A DNA stretch of 33,508 bases from Gammaproteobacteria bacterium (GTDB lineage: Bacteria; Pseudomonadota; Gammaproteobacteria; UBA4575), in the NCBI GenBank assembly GCA_027297825.1, contig JAPUHH010000034.1:1-33508 (forward strand), written 5' to 3'. The notes beneath the pieces are model-generated. The model did not search any database and was not told the origin of the DNA. It was given only the letters and a program-made list of their open reading frames with translations. The position numbers were made by a program, and so were the translations under genes. Every line of letters starts with the position of its first letter. The stretch's first letter is position 1. Below, piece after piece: positions 7,581-16,091 of this stretch.

Positions 7581-8477
7581 ATGTCTATGCAACACCCCAT
7601 CATTGCAGTTACGGGTTCCTCGGGTGCAGGCACCTCAACCGTGCGTGAAGCATTTGAGCATATATTTGCAGAGATTGGTGTTAATCCTGTGGTGATTGAA
7701 GGAGATAGTTTCCAAAAGTATACGCGTGCAGAAATGTATGAGCGCATCAAAATCCCAGACCTGTTCGGCCGACGTTTGACGCACTTTGCTCCAGAAGGGA
7801 ACTTGTTAGAGCGATTAGATCAATTGTTCCGTGACTATAGTGAAACGGGTAGTGGTGAAAAGCGTTTGTATCTACATAGCAGGGAAGAAGCCGTCGCATA
7901 CCCAGACTTAAGTCGCGGCGAATTTACCCCATGGGAAGTGATTCCACCGAATTCTGATCTATTATTTTATGAGGGCTTGCATGGAGGGTTGGTAACAGAA
8001 AACTGCAATATCGCGCAGCATGTTGATCTCTTGGTCGGCGTGGCCCCCACGACGAATCTGGAGTGGATACAAAAAATTCATCGTGACAGTTCAGAACGTG
8101 GTTATACACATGCAGAAGTGGTTAGTACTATTGTACGCCGCATGCCTGACTATGTTACGTATGTTTCGCCTCAGTTTTCTCGCACCGATGTTAATTTTCA
8201 ACGCGTTCCAATTATAGATACTGCCAATCCTTTTGATGTACAAGACATTCCAGCTTTGCATGAAAGTCTAGCGATAGTGCATATTCGTCGCCCAGAAAAA
8301 TTTAGTATTAGTATTGATGAATTGCGTGAGCAAGTTGAAAATTCCTATAGCATTAAATCTAATCAGCTAATTATGCCTGCAGAAAAAATGGTGTTTGCAA
8401 TGGAAACCTTGCTAACACCAACTATAAAAATGTTGCTGGGAAATTGTACAGATACACAATGGAAATCGGCTAAATGA
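7581..8477 (+). CDS. prkB: Phosphoribulokinase (PrkB/CbbP, bacterial octameric type)
   Basis: A 298-residue kinase that phosphorylates ribulose-5-phosphate to ribulose-1,5-bisphosphate. It has the P-loop ITVAGSS-like segment (here AVTGSSGAGTST, about 11-22), EGDSFQKYTR with the acidic and ribulose-contacting residues, LFYEGLHGG, HVDLLVGVAPTTNLEWIQKIHRD and YVSPQFSRTDVNFQRVP, all typical of the class. Both Calvin-cycle CbbP and the E. coli-type PrkB of unknown physiological role look like this. No RuBisCO or other Calvin gene is in the window, so the PrkB label is safer. The next gene starts 25 bases downstream on the same strand. Confidence 0.93.
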   Translation: MSMQHPIIAVTGSSGAGTSTVREAFEHIFAEIGVNPVVIEGDSFQKYTRAEMYERIKIPDLFGRRLTHFAPEGNLLERLDQLFRDYSETGSGEKRLYLHSREEAVAYPDLSRGEFTPWEVIPPNSDLLFYEGLHGGLVTENCNIAQHVDLLVGVAPTTNLEWIQKIHRDSSERGYTHAEVVSTIVRRMPDYVTYVSPQFSRTDVNFQRVPIIDTANPFDVQDIPALHESLAIVHIRRPEKFSISIDELREQVENSYSIKSNQLIMPAEKMVFAMETLLTPTIKMLLGNCTDTQWKSAK

Positions 8478-8501
8478 GTTGCGACTAAACTATTAGATTC
8501 C

Positions 8502-9623
8502 ATGACTGAAATGTTTCAACTTGCAACGGCCTCTGGCGGATCACCACGCGAACTTGTGACGACCTGTCTGCGTCAACTTGGCGATGTTCGTGGCAAATTT
8601 AAGTTGGGATTTATTTATGCCAATGACACTCTTAGTAAGGACTTGGAAAATATTTTAGGTCGGCTGAAGCAAGAAACTGGTATCAGTGATTGGGTGGGCA
8701 CAATGGGGATGGGGCTGTGCAGTACCGGCAAGGAATATTATGATGAAACCGCACTGGTTGTAATGCTTGCAGATATCGATACCAAAGATTACGCCATTAT
8801 AGGCGCGAATGATTTAAGTGAAGAGCAATTGCTTGAGCAAGTTTCTAGTTACTGCAAGGAAGAGTTGCCGCATGTAGGAATTATCCATGGCGACCCTAGT
8901 AATCCAGGTACGCCTAATTTGATTGAAAAGATTTCGAATACCGTACCTGCAGCCTATTTAGTGGGGGGTTTAACTTCATCGAATTTTGAGAATCACCAAG
9001 TTGCGAAAGAATTAGTCAGCGGCAGTGTGTCAGGTATTTTTTTCTCACCGCAAGTAAATACCATTGTGGGACATACGCAAGGTTGCTCGCCTTTAGACCA
9101 ACAGCACATTATTACTAAAGCAGATCGCAACATACTTATTGAACTAGATCACCGACCTGCTCTTGATGTGTTTCGGGAAGACATCGGAGAAGTGTTAGCT
9201 AAAGATTTATACAAGGTTGCAAATTATATCTATGCAGGAATACCGATCGAATATTCTGATATGGGTGACTATGTGGTTCGCAATATCATCGGTTTTGATG
9301 AAGAAGAAAAAATCATTGCAGTAGGTGATTATATTTATGAGGGCGGTAAATTTATGTTTTGCCGACGTGACGGTAATAGTGCCAGAGAAGATATGTTGCG
9401 TATGTTAAGAACGATGAAGTCGCGCATGACCACTCCACCTCGTGGCGGCGTGTACTACACTTGCTTAGGACGCGGGCGCTACCAATTTGGTGAAAACTCT
9501 GAAGAACTCAAAATGATTGAAGAAGAGCTAGGTGACTTTCCATTGGCAGGATTTTTTGCGAACGGAGAAATTTTCAATAATCGACTCTATGGTTACACTG
9601 GTGTACTGACGCTCTTTTTATAA
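8502..9623 (+). CDS. FIST domain sensory protein
   Basis: A 373-residue protein with the FIST-N plus FIST-C layout, thought to bind small ligands such as amino acids in signal transduction. The N-terminal half contains GTMGMGLCSTG and VGGLTSSN, and the C-terminal half has GGVYYTCLGRGR followed by PLAGFFANGEI, NRLYGYTGVLTLF, the characteristic FIST-C ending. It lacks an attached kinase or cyclase output domain, so it may work with a partner or as a stand-alone ligand binder. It lies 24 bases after phosphoribulokinase and 11 bases before the aldo/keto reductase gene, so the three probably share a transcript. Confidence 0.88.
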   Translation: MTEMFQLATASGGSPRELVTTCLRQLGDVRGKFKLGFIYANDTLSKDLENILGRLKQETGISDWVGTMGMGLCSTGKEYYDETALVVMLADIDTKDYAIIGANDLSEEQLLEQVSSYCKEELPHVGIIHGDPSNPGTPNLIEKISNTVPAAYLVGGLTSSNFENHQVAKELVSGSVSGIFFSPQVNTIVGHTQGCSPLDQQHIITKADRNILIELDHRPALDVFREDIGEVLAKDLYKVANYIYAGIPIEYSDMGDYVVRNIIGFDEEEKIIAVGDYIYEGGKFMFCRRDGNSAREDMLRMLRTMKSRMTTPPRGGVYYTCLGRGRYQFGENSEELKMIEEELGDFPLAGFFANGEIFNNRLYGYTGVLTLFL

Positions 9624-9634
9624 TTTTTTAAAGT

Positions 9635-10669
9635 ATGCAATTCAACCAATTAGGCACTACCAGTTTAAAGGTCAGTAAAATTTGCCTGGGTACAATGACC
9701 TTTGGCGAACAAAACACAGAAGCTGAAGCGCACGAGCAACTTGATTATGCGTTGTCGCAGGGCGTGAATTTCATTGACACCGCAGAAATGTATCCCGTTC
9801 CCCCGCTAGAACCGACACAAGGCAAAACAGAAGAATACCTAGGTAGTTGGTTTAAAAAGAGCGGTCAACGTGAGCAAATTATTTTAGCATCAAAAGTAGC
9901 GGGCCCAGGCCTGATGCCGTATCTGCGTAATGGTCCACAGTTAATACCTGAACATATCAATGCGGCATTAGAGGCTAGCCTAAAGCGTTTGCAAACCGAC
10001 TATCTTGATTTGTATCAGGTGCATTGGCCGGCTAGAAATACAAACTACTTTGGTGAGCTCGGTTATCAGCAGCTTGACACGGAAACACCTACATCAATGG
10101 AAAACGCGTACGCGTGTTTAATCCAAGTCGTGGAGCAAGGCAAAGTGCGTCATCTAGGTATTAGTAATGAAACGCCATGGGGCGTGATGCAATATCAGTC
10201 TTTAGCTAGAGCAAATAATTGGCCTTCTATAGTAAGCATTCAAAACCCATATAGCCTTTTGAACCGGACCTATGAAATAGGCTTGGCTGAAATTTCGCAT
10301 CGGGAAAAGATAGGCTTGCTGGCTTATTCGCCCCTAGGGTTTGGTGTGTTAACCGGTAAGTACTTAGATGAGAATGCCCCCGCTAATGCGCGACTAACGT
10401 TGTTTAATCGTTTTGATCGCTACAGCAGTAATCAAGGCACCAAGGCCACACAGGCGTATGTTCAATTAGCACTCCAATATGGTATTTCACCAACACAAAT
10501 GGCATTAGCCTTTGTGAATACCAGGCCATTTTTAACGGCTAATATTGTTGGTGCAACCAGTTTAGAACAGCTCAAAGAAAACATAGGTAGCATTAACGTT
10601 GAATTATCTGAAGAAGTCATTGAGAAAATTGAAGCCATCCATCAGCACCAACCCAACCCTTGTCCTTAA
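9635..10669 (+). CDS. tas: Aldo/keto reductase, Tas type
   Basis: A 344-residue NADP(H)-dependent oxidoreductase. The catalytic tetrad is complete: Asp48, Tyr53 (in DTAEMYPVP), Lys87 (LASKVAG) and His130 (YQVHWP). The DTAEMYPVPP segment, the WPARNTNYFGELGY stretch and the length of about 346 residues match E. coli Tas closely. Its physiological substrate is not settled in the family. It ends 16 bases before apt on the same strand and probably belongs to the same transcript as phosphoribulokinase and the FIST protein. Confidence 0.93.
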   Translation: MQFNQLGTTSLKVSKICLGTMTFGEQNTEAEAHEQLDYALSQGVNFIDTAEMYPVPPLEPTQGKTEEYLGSWFKKSGQREQIILASKVAGPGLMPYLRNGPQLIPEHINAALEASLKRLQTDYLDLYQVHWPARNTNYFGELGYQQLDTETPTSMENAYACLIQVVEQGKVRHLGISNETPWGVMQYQSLARANNWPSIVSIQNPYSLLNRTYEIGLAEISHREKIGLLAYSPLGFGVLTGKYLDENAPANARLTLFNRFDRYSSNQGTKATQAYVQLALQYGISPTQMALAFVNTRPFLTANIVGATSLEQLKENIGSINVELSEEVIEKIEAIHQHQPNPCP

Positions 10670-10685
10670 GAATAGTTTGACCCTT

Positions 10686-11198
10686 ATGGATCTAAAATCA
10701 ATCATTCGTGATATTCCTGATTTTCCTAAACCAGGAATCGTATTTCGCGACATTACAACTTTGCTGCAAAACCCGGAGGGGCTTCGTTATATTATTGATC
10801 ACTTTAGTGATGCTTATTCGGATCAACGAATCGATTATGTTCTCGGAATTGAGTCCAGAGGTTTTATTTTTGGTGCGCCTCTAGCGTATAAACTTGGTGC
10901 GGGGTTCGTGCCTGTGCGTAAAGCAGGTAAATTACCAGCACAAACACATTCCATAGAGTATGAGCTTGAGTATGGAACGGATCGTTTGGAAATTCATAAA
11001 GATGCTGTTCAACCGGGAAGCCAAATTCTTGTCGTCGATGATTTAATAGCAACAGGTGGAACGGCTGCTGCGACAGCTCAGCTTATTGATCAATTGGACT
11101 GCAGGGTAATCGCTTTCGCTTTTGTTATAGAGTTAAGTGGCCTGGGGGGTCGAGATAAACTCCCAGGGGCTCCAATCAAGACAATCATCAAGTATTAA
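10686..11198 (+). CDS. apt: Adenine phosphoribosyltransferase
   Basis: A 170-residue salvage enzyme converting adenine and PRPP to AMP. It has the start MDLKSIIRDIPDFPKPGIVFRDIT typical of Apt, the ESRGFIFG loop, RKAGKLP, and the PRPP-binding motif VVDDLIATGGTAAA (about 117-130). I take the ATG at 10686 because it gives the standard N-terminus. The frame is open further upstream inside tas, but that extension is not Apt-like. It is convergent with plsC, with 39 bases between the stops and no clear terminator. Confidence 0.97.
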   Translation: MDLKSIIRDIPDFPKPGIVFRDITTLLQNPEGLRYIIDHFSDAYSDQRIDYVLGIESRGFIFGAPLAYKLGAGFVPVRKAGKLPAQTHSIEYELEYGTDRLEIHKDAVQPGSQILVVDDLIATGGTAAATAQLIDQLDCRVIAFAFVIELSGLGGRDKLPGAPIKTIIKY

Positions 11199-11237
11199 TA
11201 ATCTATTGAGTCTGGATCCATTATTTGGTGCAAAGTG

Positions 11238-11960
11238 CTACGCGGGCGTGTTTTCTAGAATATCTCGTTGCGTACTGATCCAGTTAAACACTTCTTTATT
11301 TATTTCGGCGGCGGTTTTGCCTTGGCTTTCGATGATTGGACCAATCACCATTTTAATGGTGCCAGGTTTTTTGGTGAGCTGTTTACGTGCCCAAAATTTA
11401 CCAGAGTTATGCGCGACGGGTACGATAGGTGCGCCTGCTTCTGCTGCGAGCATCGCCCCACCAATCCTAAATTTTCGCTTTTCACCTGGCGGTGTGCGTG
11501 TGCCTTCTGGAAAAATTAGGATTGAACGTCCACTCTGTAATTTTTGTTTGCCTTTCAGAGTAAGTTGATCAACAGCTTTTCGACCTGATTTTCGATCTAA
11601 GGCAATCGGTTCAGTAAGTGCCAAACCCCAACCAAAAATGGGTAGGAATAATAATTCTTTTTTTATGACCCAGGTTAATGGCGGGAACACAGTGCCAATG
11701 GCCATGGTCTCCCATGTTGATTGATGGTTTGACATTACGATGCAGGCGCGATCAGGAATATTCTCTTTTCCTTCAACTACATAATGTAAGTCACAAGTAA
11801 TACGTAGCCACCACAGGTTGGCCGCACTCCAGGTAACAATAATTTTATAACGTTGTTTATATGGGACTAAGACTGTTAGTAGACTAAGAAAGCCAAATAC
11901 GATGGTGAATAAAGCCATACCGATTAAATACAGCAACGAGCGAATAGTTTGTATCATCAC
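11238..11960 (-). CDS. plsC: 1-acyl-sn-glycerol-3-phosphate acyltransferase
   Basis: A 240-residue membrane-associated acyltransferase of phospholipid synthesis, turning lysophosphatidate into phosphatidate. A hydrophobic N-terminal segment (about 8-33) anchors it. The catalytic motif is NHQSTWE (His79, Glu84), with Glu where many PlsC proteins have Asp, a variant seen in part of the family. FPEGTRTPPG (150-159) is the glycerophosphate-binding block and PIVPVAHNSG the last conserved block. It is the last gene of glyQ-glyS-gmhB-plsC, 39 bases after gmhB. Confidence 0.94.
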   Translation of the reverse strand: MMIQTIRSLLYLIGMALFTIVFGFLSLLTVLVPYKQRYKIIVTWSAANLWWLRITCDLHYVVEGKENIPDRACIVMSNHQSTWETMAIGTVFPPLTWVIKKELLFLPIFGWGLALTEPIALDRKSGRKAVDQLTLKGKQKLQSGRSILIFPEGTRTPPGEKRKFRIGGAMLAAEAGAPIVPVAHNSGKFWARKQLTKKPGTIKMVIGPIIESQGKTAAEINKEVFNWISTQRDILENTPA

Positions 11961-11999
11961 GGTGTGTAGAATTTTATTCGTTACTCTTAGTGACTAAAT

Positions 12000-12536
12000 T
12001 TACTGAGCTAATAAAGAATCAACGGCTTCGGCAAGGTCGGAAAAAATCGGAATATTTCTGGGTAACTGTTCACTTTTTGCGGTCACTGAGCCATTGCCGG
12101 TACGCACCAATATGGGTTGCGCTCCGTGTGCAATTGCAGCTTGCACATCGCGCTGCGAATCGCCTATAAAAGGGGCTTTCTGCAAGGACAAGTTTGCACG
12201 TTTTTCGATTTCAACCAGCATTCCAGGATTTGGCTTGCGACACTCGCCCTTTAAGTCGGGGCAAATAAAAATTCCGTCTATGTGCCCACCGTGTTGCGTA
12301 AGATCCGCTAACATTTTTTGATGAATCGCATGCAAGGTATTGTAATCAAATAATTCGCGACTAATACCTGATTGGTTAGAAGCAACAAACACTTTGACTT
12401 TGGCATGGTTTAGCCTTGCAATAGCTTCTAGACTGCCTTTAATGGCAATCCATTCCTCTGGTGATTTTATAAACTCATCAGATTTTTCATTAATGACGCC
12501 ATCACGGTCTAATATTACTGCTTTAAACTTACTCAT
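12000..12536 (-). CDS. gmhB: D-glycero-beta-D-manno-heptose-1,7-bisphosphate 7-phosphatase, zinc site degenerate
   Basis: A 178-residue HAD phosphatase of ADP-heptose synthesis for the LPS inner core. Catalytic Asp10 and Asp12 lie in LDRDGVIN, the second motif is VASNQSG and the acidic motif FIGDSQRD. The insertion that normally binds zinc through Cys-x-His and Cys-x-Cys is shortened here to ICPDLKGECRKP: Cys92 and Cys99 remain, while the His position is Asp94 and the third Cys is missing. It may fold without zinc or have shifted substrate preference. It is 22 bases after glyS in the operon, as in related bacteria. Confidence 0.92.
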   Translation of the reverse strand: MSKFKAVILDRDGVINEKSDEFIKSPEEWIAIKGSLEAIARLNHAKVKVFVASNQSGISRELFDYNTLHAIHQKMLADLTQHGGHIDGIFICPDLKGECRKPNPGMLVEIEKRANLSLQKAPFIGDSQRDVQAAIAHGAQPILVRTGNGSVTAKSEQLPRNIPIFSDLAEAVDSLLAQ

Positions 12537-12558
12537 ATGCTTATCTTGCTAAAGTTGG

Positions 12559-14634
12559 TTATGATTGTAGCCGTGAGAAATCTGCTACATGCATAAATAG
12601 TGAATCTATCTTTGCAAGCAGTGCGATTCGATTGTTTTTTAATGCCTCGTCTTTATCCATGACCATTACATCATCAAAAAATGTATCTACAGGTTGACGT
12701 AAATCAGCAAGTTTATTTAAAGCTTGTGCGTAATCACGCTGTTGAAAAAGGCTTTCAACATCGCTAGACAGTTCCTCAATTGCGATATGTAGAACACTCT
12801 CCGCATTCTCTTTAAACAACTCTTTTTGCACTTGTCCGATATTGTTACGATCTGTCTTTTTTAGAATATTGCGAATCCGTTTATTCGCAACTGCAAGACT
12901 ATGCGCATTGGGCAACTTGCGAAAGCTGCATACCGCTTCAATGCGTATGGCAATATCATTGGGTTTAGTTGGCCGGGTTGCTAAAACAGAGTCAATCACA
13001 TCAGGGGCAATATTACGATCTGCAAAATAGGCATGTAGTCGTTCGATAATATAATCAAAAACTTCATCTACCACGGAATCTGCATTTAGGCTTTTTGGGA
13101 ATAGTGTCGCAGCATGCTTTAGAGTTGCCTGCAAATCTATATCTAAGCGCGTTTCAATGATGATGCGTAACAACGCTAAAGATGCTCTGCGCAAACCATA
13201 AGGGTCTTTGATTCCAGTAGGTTTTTTGCCGATTGCAAAAATGCCCACCAAACTGTCAATACGGTCGGCTAAGGCAAGTGTTTGACCCGCTGCGGAAGTT
13301 GGTAGGTCGCCACCGGCTTGGCGCGGTAAGTATTGTTCTTCGATCGCTAATCCAACCTCCTTATCTTCTGCATCGTGTGAGGCTAAATCATGACCAACAA
13401 TGCCTTGTAATTTTGGGAATTCGCCAACCATCTCGGTAAGCAGGTCGCATTTACTTAATGTTGCGGCGCGTTGGCTGTGGTCAGAGTCTGCATTTGTATA
13501 GGCGCTTAAATATTTGGCAAGTTCGCGGATACGCAATGTTTTGTCATGCAAGCTTCCTAGCTGCTTTTCAAATACAACATTCTTAAGCTTTTCTAACTTA
13601 GATTCTAAAGTTTGGTTTTTATCGCGTTGCCAAAAAAACATTGCGTCTTCAAAACGTGGCGTAATGACTTTTTGATTGCCTTGTTTAACTGCCTCCGGTG
13701 AGGTGCTGTCTATATTACTGATAATAATGAATTGCGACAGAAGCTCGCCCTTGTCATCCAGCAAGGGAATGTACTTTTGATTGTCTTGCATGGTGTTAAT
13801 TAACACCTGTTTATTTATTTCCAGAAATTTTTTATCGAACCCTCCTAGTAGAGCATTGGGCCACTCCACTAAGTTAGTGATCTCATCTAACAAGTCTTGT
13901 GTGTAAGAGGGTTTACCCTTTGCGCTTGCTGCAAGTTTATAAACTTGTTCAAGTATGTTTTTTTGCCGAGCTTCAAAATCTGCTAACACATGGCCTTTAA
14001 CTTCCAACAGTTCCTTATAAGCAGAGGCGTGCTTGACGACAATTTGTTTGGGGCTATGAAACCTATGTCCATAAGTTATATTGTTAGCATCGTGACCAAA
14101 TAAGGTTGTAGCGACTGTTTCCTCACCAAAGATGACGAGTAGCCACCGAACAGGGCGAATAAATTCTGCCGTGGTTTCATTCCAACGCATGCGTTTTGGA
14201 GCAGATAGTTTGTTTATAGTAGTTTCGAGAATTTCAGGTAATAGGTCCACGGTGTTTAACCCTGCACGAACTTCTCGAAATATGAGTCTTGGATTGTTAG
14301 AAGTTTTGTCTACAACTAGTTGATCAATCTCAATCCCGCATGAGCGCGCAAAACCCAATGCCGCTTGAGTGGGCTCACCGTTTTTATCGAACGCCGCTAT
14401 CGCATTAGGTCCTTTGCGTTCAATATGTTGGTCTTGTTGCTTACGGTCTAAGCCTTCAATAATTACTGCCAACCTGCGTGGAGTGCAAAACGTTTTGTGT
14501 GCAGAAAAAGTTAATTTTGCTGCGGTAAATTGAGCACAAAGCAATTCGCCGAACTCATTGGATAGCTTTTGCAGAAGTCTTGCGGGTAAATCTTCTGTAC
14601 CAACCTCAATTAATAAATCTTTTTTGCCGCTCAT
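12559..14634 (-). CDS. glyS: Glycyl-tRNA synthetase beta subunit
   Basis: A 691-residue subunit of the alpha2beta2 bacterial GlyRS, responsible for tRNA recognition. The N-terminus DLLIEVGTEDLPAR and the segments KRMRW, RPVRWLLVIFG, YGHRFHSP, ITPRFEDAMFFWQRD, HDKTLRIREL and KCDLLTEMVGEFPKLQGIVG are all standard, as is the C-terminal anticodon-binding region with FFDDVMVMDKDEALKNNRIALL. Length agrees with E. coli GlyS (689). It begins eight bases after the glyQ stop, so the two subunits are co-translated from one mRNA. Confidence 0.98.
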   Translation of the reverse strand: MSGKKDLLIEVGTEDLPARLLQKLSNEFGELLCAQFTAAKLTFSAHKTFCTPRRLAVIIEGLDRKQQDQHIERKGPNAIAAFDKNGEPTQAALGFARSCGIEIDQLVVDKTSNNPRLIFREVRAGLNTVDLLPEILETTINKLSAPKRMRWNETTAEFIRPVRWLLVIFGEETVATTLFGHDANNITYGHRFHSPKQIVVKHASAYKELLEVKGHVLADFEARQKNILEQVYKLAASAKGKPSYTQDLLDEITNLVEWPNALLGGFDKKFLEINKQVLINTMQDNQKYIPLLDDKGELLSQFIIISNIDSTSPEAVKQGNQKVITPRFEDAMFFWQRDKNQTLESKLEKLKNVVFEKQLGSLHDKTLRIRELAKYLSAYTNADSDHSQRAATLSKCDLLTEMVGEFPKLQGIVGHDLASHDAEDKEVGLAIEEQYLPRQAGGDLPTSAAGQTLALADRIDSLVGIFAIGKKPTGIKDPYGLRRASLALLRIIIETRLDIDLQATLKHAATLFPKSLNADSVVDEVFDYIIERLHAYFADRNIAPDVIDSVLATRPTKPNDIAIRIEAVCSFRKLPNAHSLAVANKRIRNILKKTDRNNIGQVQKELFKENAESVLHIAIEELSSDVESLFQQRDYAQALNKLADLRQPVDTFFDDVMVMDKDEALKNNRIALLAKIDSLFMHVADFSRLQS

Positions 14635-14642
14635 AATGCTAA

Positions 14643-15542
14643 TTATTTTTTCAGGAGTGGAAAGTTCAGCTGTTCGCGGCTAGCATGATAAGTATTAGCA
14701 ACGGCTTGTGCGAGTTTACGGATGCGTAAAATATATTGTTGGCGCTCCGTTACTGAAATTACTTGGCGTGCGTCTAGTAAATTAAAAGTGTGTGAACACT
14801 TTAAAACGTGATCATAGGCAGCGATCGGAAGCGCAAGTTCGATCAAGTGTTGGCATTCTTTTTCGCTTGAGTCGAAGTTTTTAAATAGAACTTCAGTGCT
14901 GGCATGCTCGAAATTATAGGCCGATTGTTCTACTTCGTTTTGATGATAGAGGTCACGATAGAGGATAGTTCTATCTTCATGCTGGGCCCAGACTAGATCA
15001 TAAACACTGTCGACGTTTTGCAAGTACATAGCGATGCGTTCTAAGCCATAGGTAATTTCCCCGCTCACTGGTTTACATTCTAGGCCGCCGACTTGTTGGA
15101 AGTAGGTAAACTGTGAAATTTCCATGCCGTCTAACCACACCTCCCAACCCAAGCCCCATGCACCTAGGGTTGGAGATTCCCAATTGTCCTCCACGAAACG
15201 AATATCATGCACAAGGGGGTCGATATTAAGTTTTGATAAGGACTCTAAATATAATTGCTGAATATTATCTGGGGACGGTTTTAATATAGTCTGGAATTGG
15301 AAGTAACGCTGCAAGCGGTTTGGGTTATCTCCATAGCGACCGTCTGTGGGCCGGCGACAAGGTTGAGCATACGCTGCACGCCAGGGTTCTGGTCCGAGTG
15401 CACGCAAAAATGTGCTGGGGTGAAATGTTGCTGCACCCATTTCCAGATCATAAGGTTGATCAATGATGCAACCTTGTGCGGCCCAAAATTGTTGTAATCT
15501 GAGTATAAGATCTTGGAGTGAAATAAATGTGTCTTTTGGCAT
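14643..15542 (-). CDS. glyQ: Glycyl-tRNA synthetase alpha subunit
   Basis: A 299-residue class II synthetase subunit with the active site for glycine activation. Sequence is strongly family-like: SLQDLILRLQQFWAAQGC, FLRALGPEPW, RRPTDGRYGDNPNR, DIRFVEDNWESPTLGAWGLGWEVW, TYFQQVGGLECKPVSGEITYGLERIA. I chose ATG 15542, which gives the normal distance to the first conserved helix; the frame extends to a GTG at 15602, but those 20 residues are not family-like. The gene heads glyQ-glyS-gmhB-plsC. Its leader on the minus strand carries several GGA-loop hairpins. Confidence 0.97.
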   Translation of the reverse strand: MPKDTFISLQDLILRLQQFWAAQGCIIDQPYDLEMGAATFHPSTFLRALGPEPWRAAYAQPCRRPTDGRYGDNPNRLQRYFQFQTILKPSPDNIQQLYLESLSKLNIDPLVHDIRFVEDNWESPTLGAWGLGWEVWLDGMEISQFTYFQQVGGLECKPVSGEITYGLERIAMYLQNVDSVYDLVWAQHEDRTILYRDLYHQNEVEQSAYNFEHASTEVLFKNFDSSEKECQHLIELALPIAAYDHVLKCSHTFNLLDARQVISVTERQQYILRIRKLAQAVANTYHASREQLNFPLLKK

Positions 15543-15646
15543 GGTGATGGCTGCATGTAGAGCAGCGAGAGTATAGCTAGGCACTTGACTGGCGGCTAGC
15601 ACATGAAGAGATAATTCAGATTTTTAGGATAGGAATGCTGCGTTAC

Positions 15647-15904
15647 GACGTCCTTGTCTCGCAGCTCTCATCCCTAAGACGTTGGTGAAAAGCTCTCCTA
15701 ATGCTGAGCTATTTACATGCTTCCCTGCTTGCCGTGGCATCCTTGCCACTAACAAATTCCATTCAACGCAGCTTGATTTGTAGAGCCGACATCCTTGTCG
15801 TGAAGTATTCCACCCATGTGAATGTGAGAAAATCCTTCTTAATCCACTTCACAAATCAAGCTCACTACCTGCCTATTGTGATAAGGCTTCCATTTTCTTA
15901 TCAC
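15647..15904 (-). ncRNA. Candidate CsrA/RsmA-binding hairpin tract upstream of glyQ
   Basis: On the minus strand I count about 12-13 GGA triplets in roughly 260 bases. Four sit in ANGGAN hexaloops: CGAC-AAGGAT-GTCG (15800-15787), GTGGC-AAGGAT-GCCAC (15749-15734), TCTT-AGGGAT-GAGA (15679-15666, one T:G pair) and GAC-AAGGAC-GTC (15658-15647). ACAAGGATGT matches the core of the published CsrA selection consensus. A further 8-bp stem GTGATAAG/CTTATCAC (15904-15878) has GGA in its loop. No terminator is visible, so it may be a glyQ leader rather than a free RNA. A dispersed intergenic repeat family is the main alternative. Confidence 0.4.
15770..15862. repeat. 12-bp perfect inverted repeat
   Basis: AGCTTGATTTGT at 15770-15781 is exactly complementary to ACAAATCAAGCT at 15851-15862, with 69 bases between. 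It encloses one of the AAGGAT-loop hairpins, so in RNA it could form the closing stem of a larger domain. Confidence 0.7.
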
Positions 15905-15922
15905 TATGAATCCGTTCAGTCC

Positions 15923-16051
15923 TTAGGTGCGTTTGTTGGTGCGACACAGTTTTTCCTTAACCGTATGTCGATAAGCCCAAGCCAGCGCTGCCATACTTGC
16001 GGCGATCCATACAACATATAATGTTGTTAATACATCTGTGTTACCGCTCAT
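15923..16051 (-). CDS. Small single-pass membrane peptide, 42 residues, function unknown
   Basis: An ATG at 16051 opens a 42-codon frame ending in TAA (15923-15925). A perfect Shine-Dalgarno AAGGAGG (16063-16057) lies five bases upstream, stronger than that of most genes here. The peptide has an acidic N-terminus (MSGNTDV), one hydrophobic helix at about residues 7-27 (LTTLYVVWIAASMAALAWAY), then a strongly basic tail (RHTVKEKLCRTNKRT) with one Cys, so a cytoplasmic C-terminus is predicted. This is the layout of small subunits or regulators of membrane complexes. I cannot assign a family. It precedes glyQ on the same strand by about 380 bases. Confidence 0.7.
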   Translation of the reverse strand: MSGNTDVLTTLYVVWIAASMAALAWAYRHTVKEKLCRTNKRT

Positions 16052-16072
16052 TTTGACCTCCTTGTTATGGTC

Positions 16073-16091
16073 TATGCCTGTCGTAGGCATA
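16073..16091 (-). promoter_or_regulatory. Hairpin just upstream of the small membrane peptide
   Basis: TATGCCT (16073-16079) and AGGCATA (16085-16091) form a perfect 7-bp stem with a five-base loop, ending ten bases before the Shine-Dalgarno of the 42-residue gene. It could be an operator or a leader stem. Confidence 0.4.

Noticed and set aside
7442..7750. Minus-strand open frame of 102 codons
   Set aside because: It is antisense to the start of phosphoribulokinase and has no protein-like features.
15701..16021. Plus-strand open frame of 106 codons upstream of glnA
   Set aside because: It is antisense to the better-supported 42-residue gene, has no Shine-Dalgarno and shows no family-like sequence.
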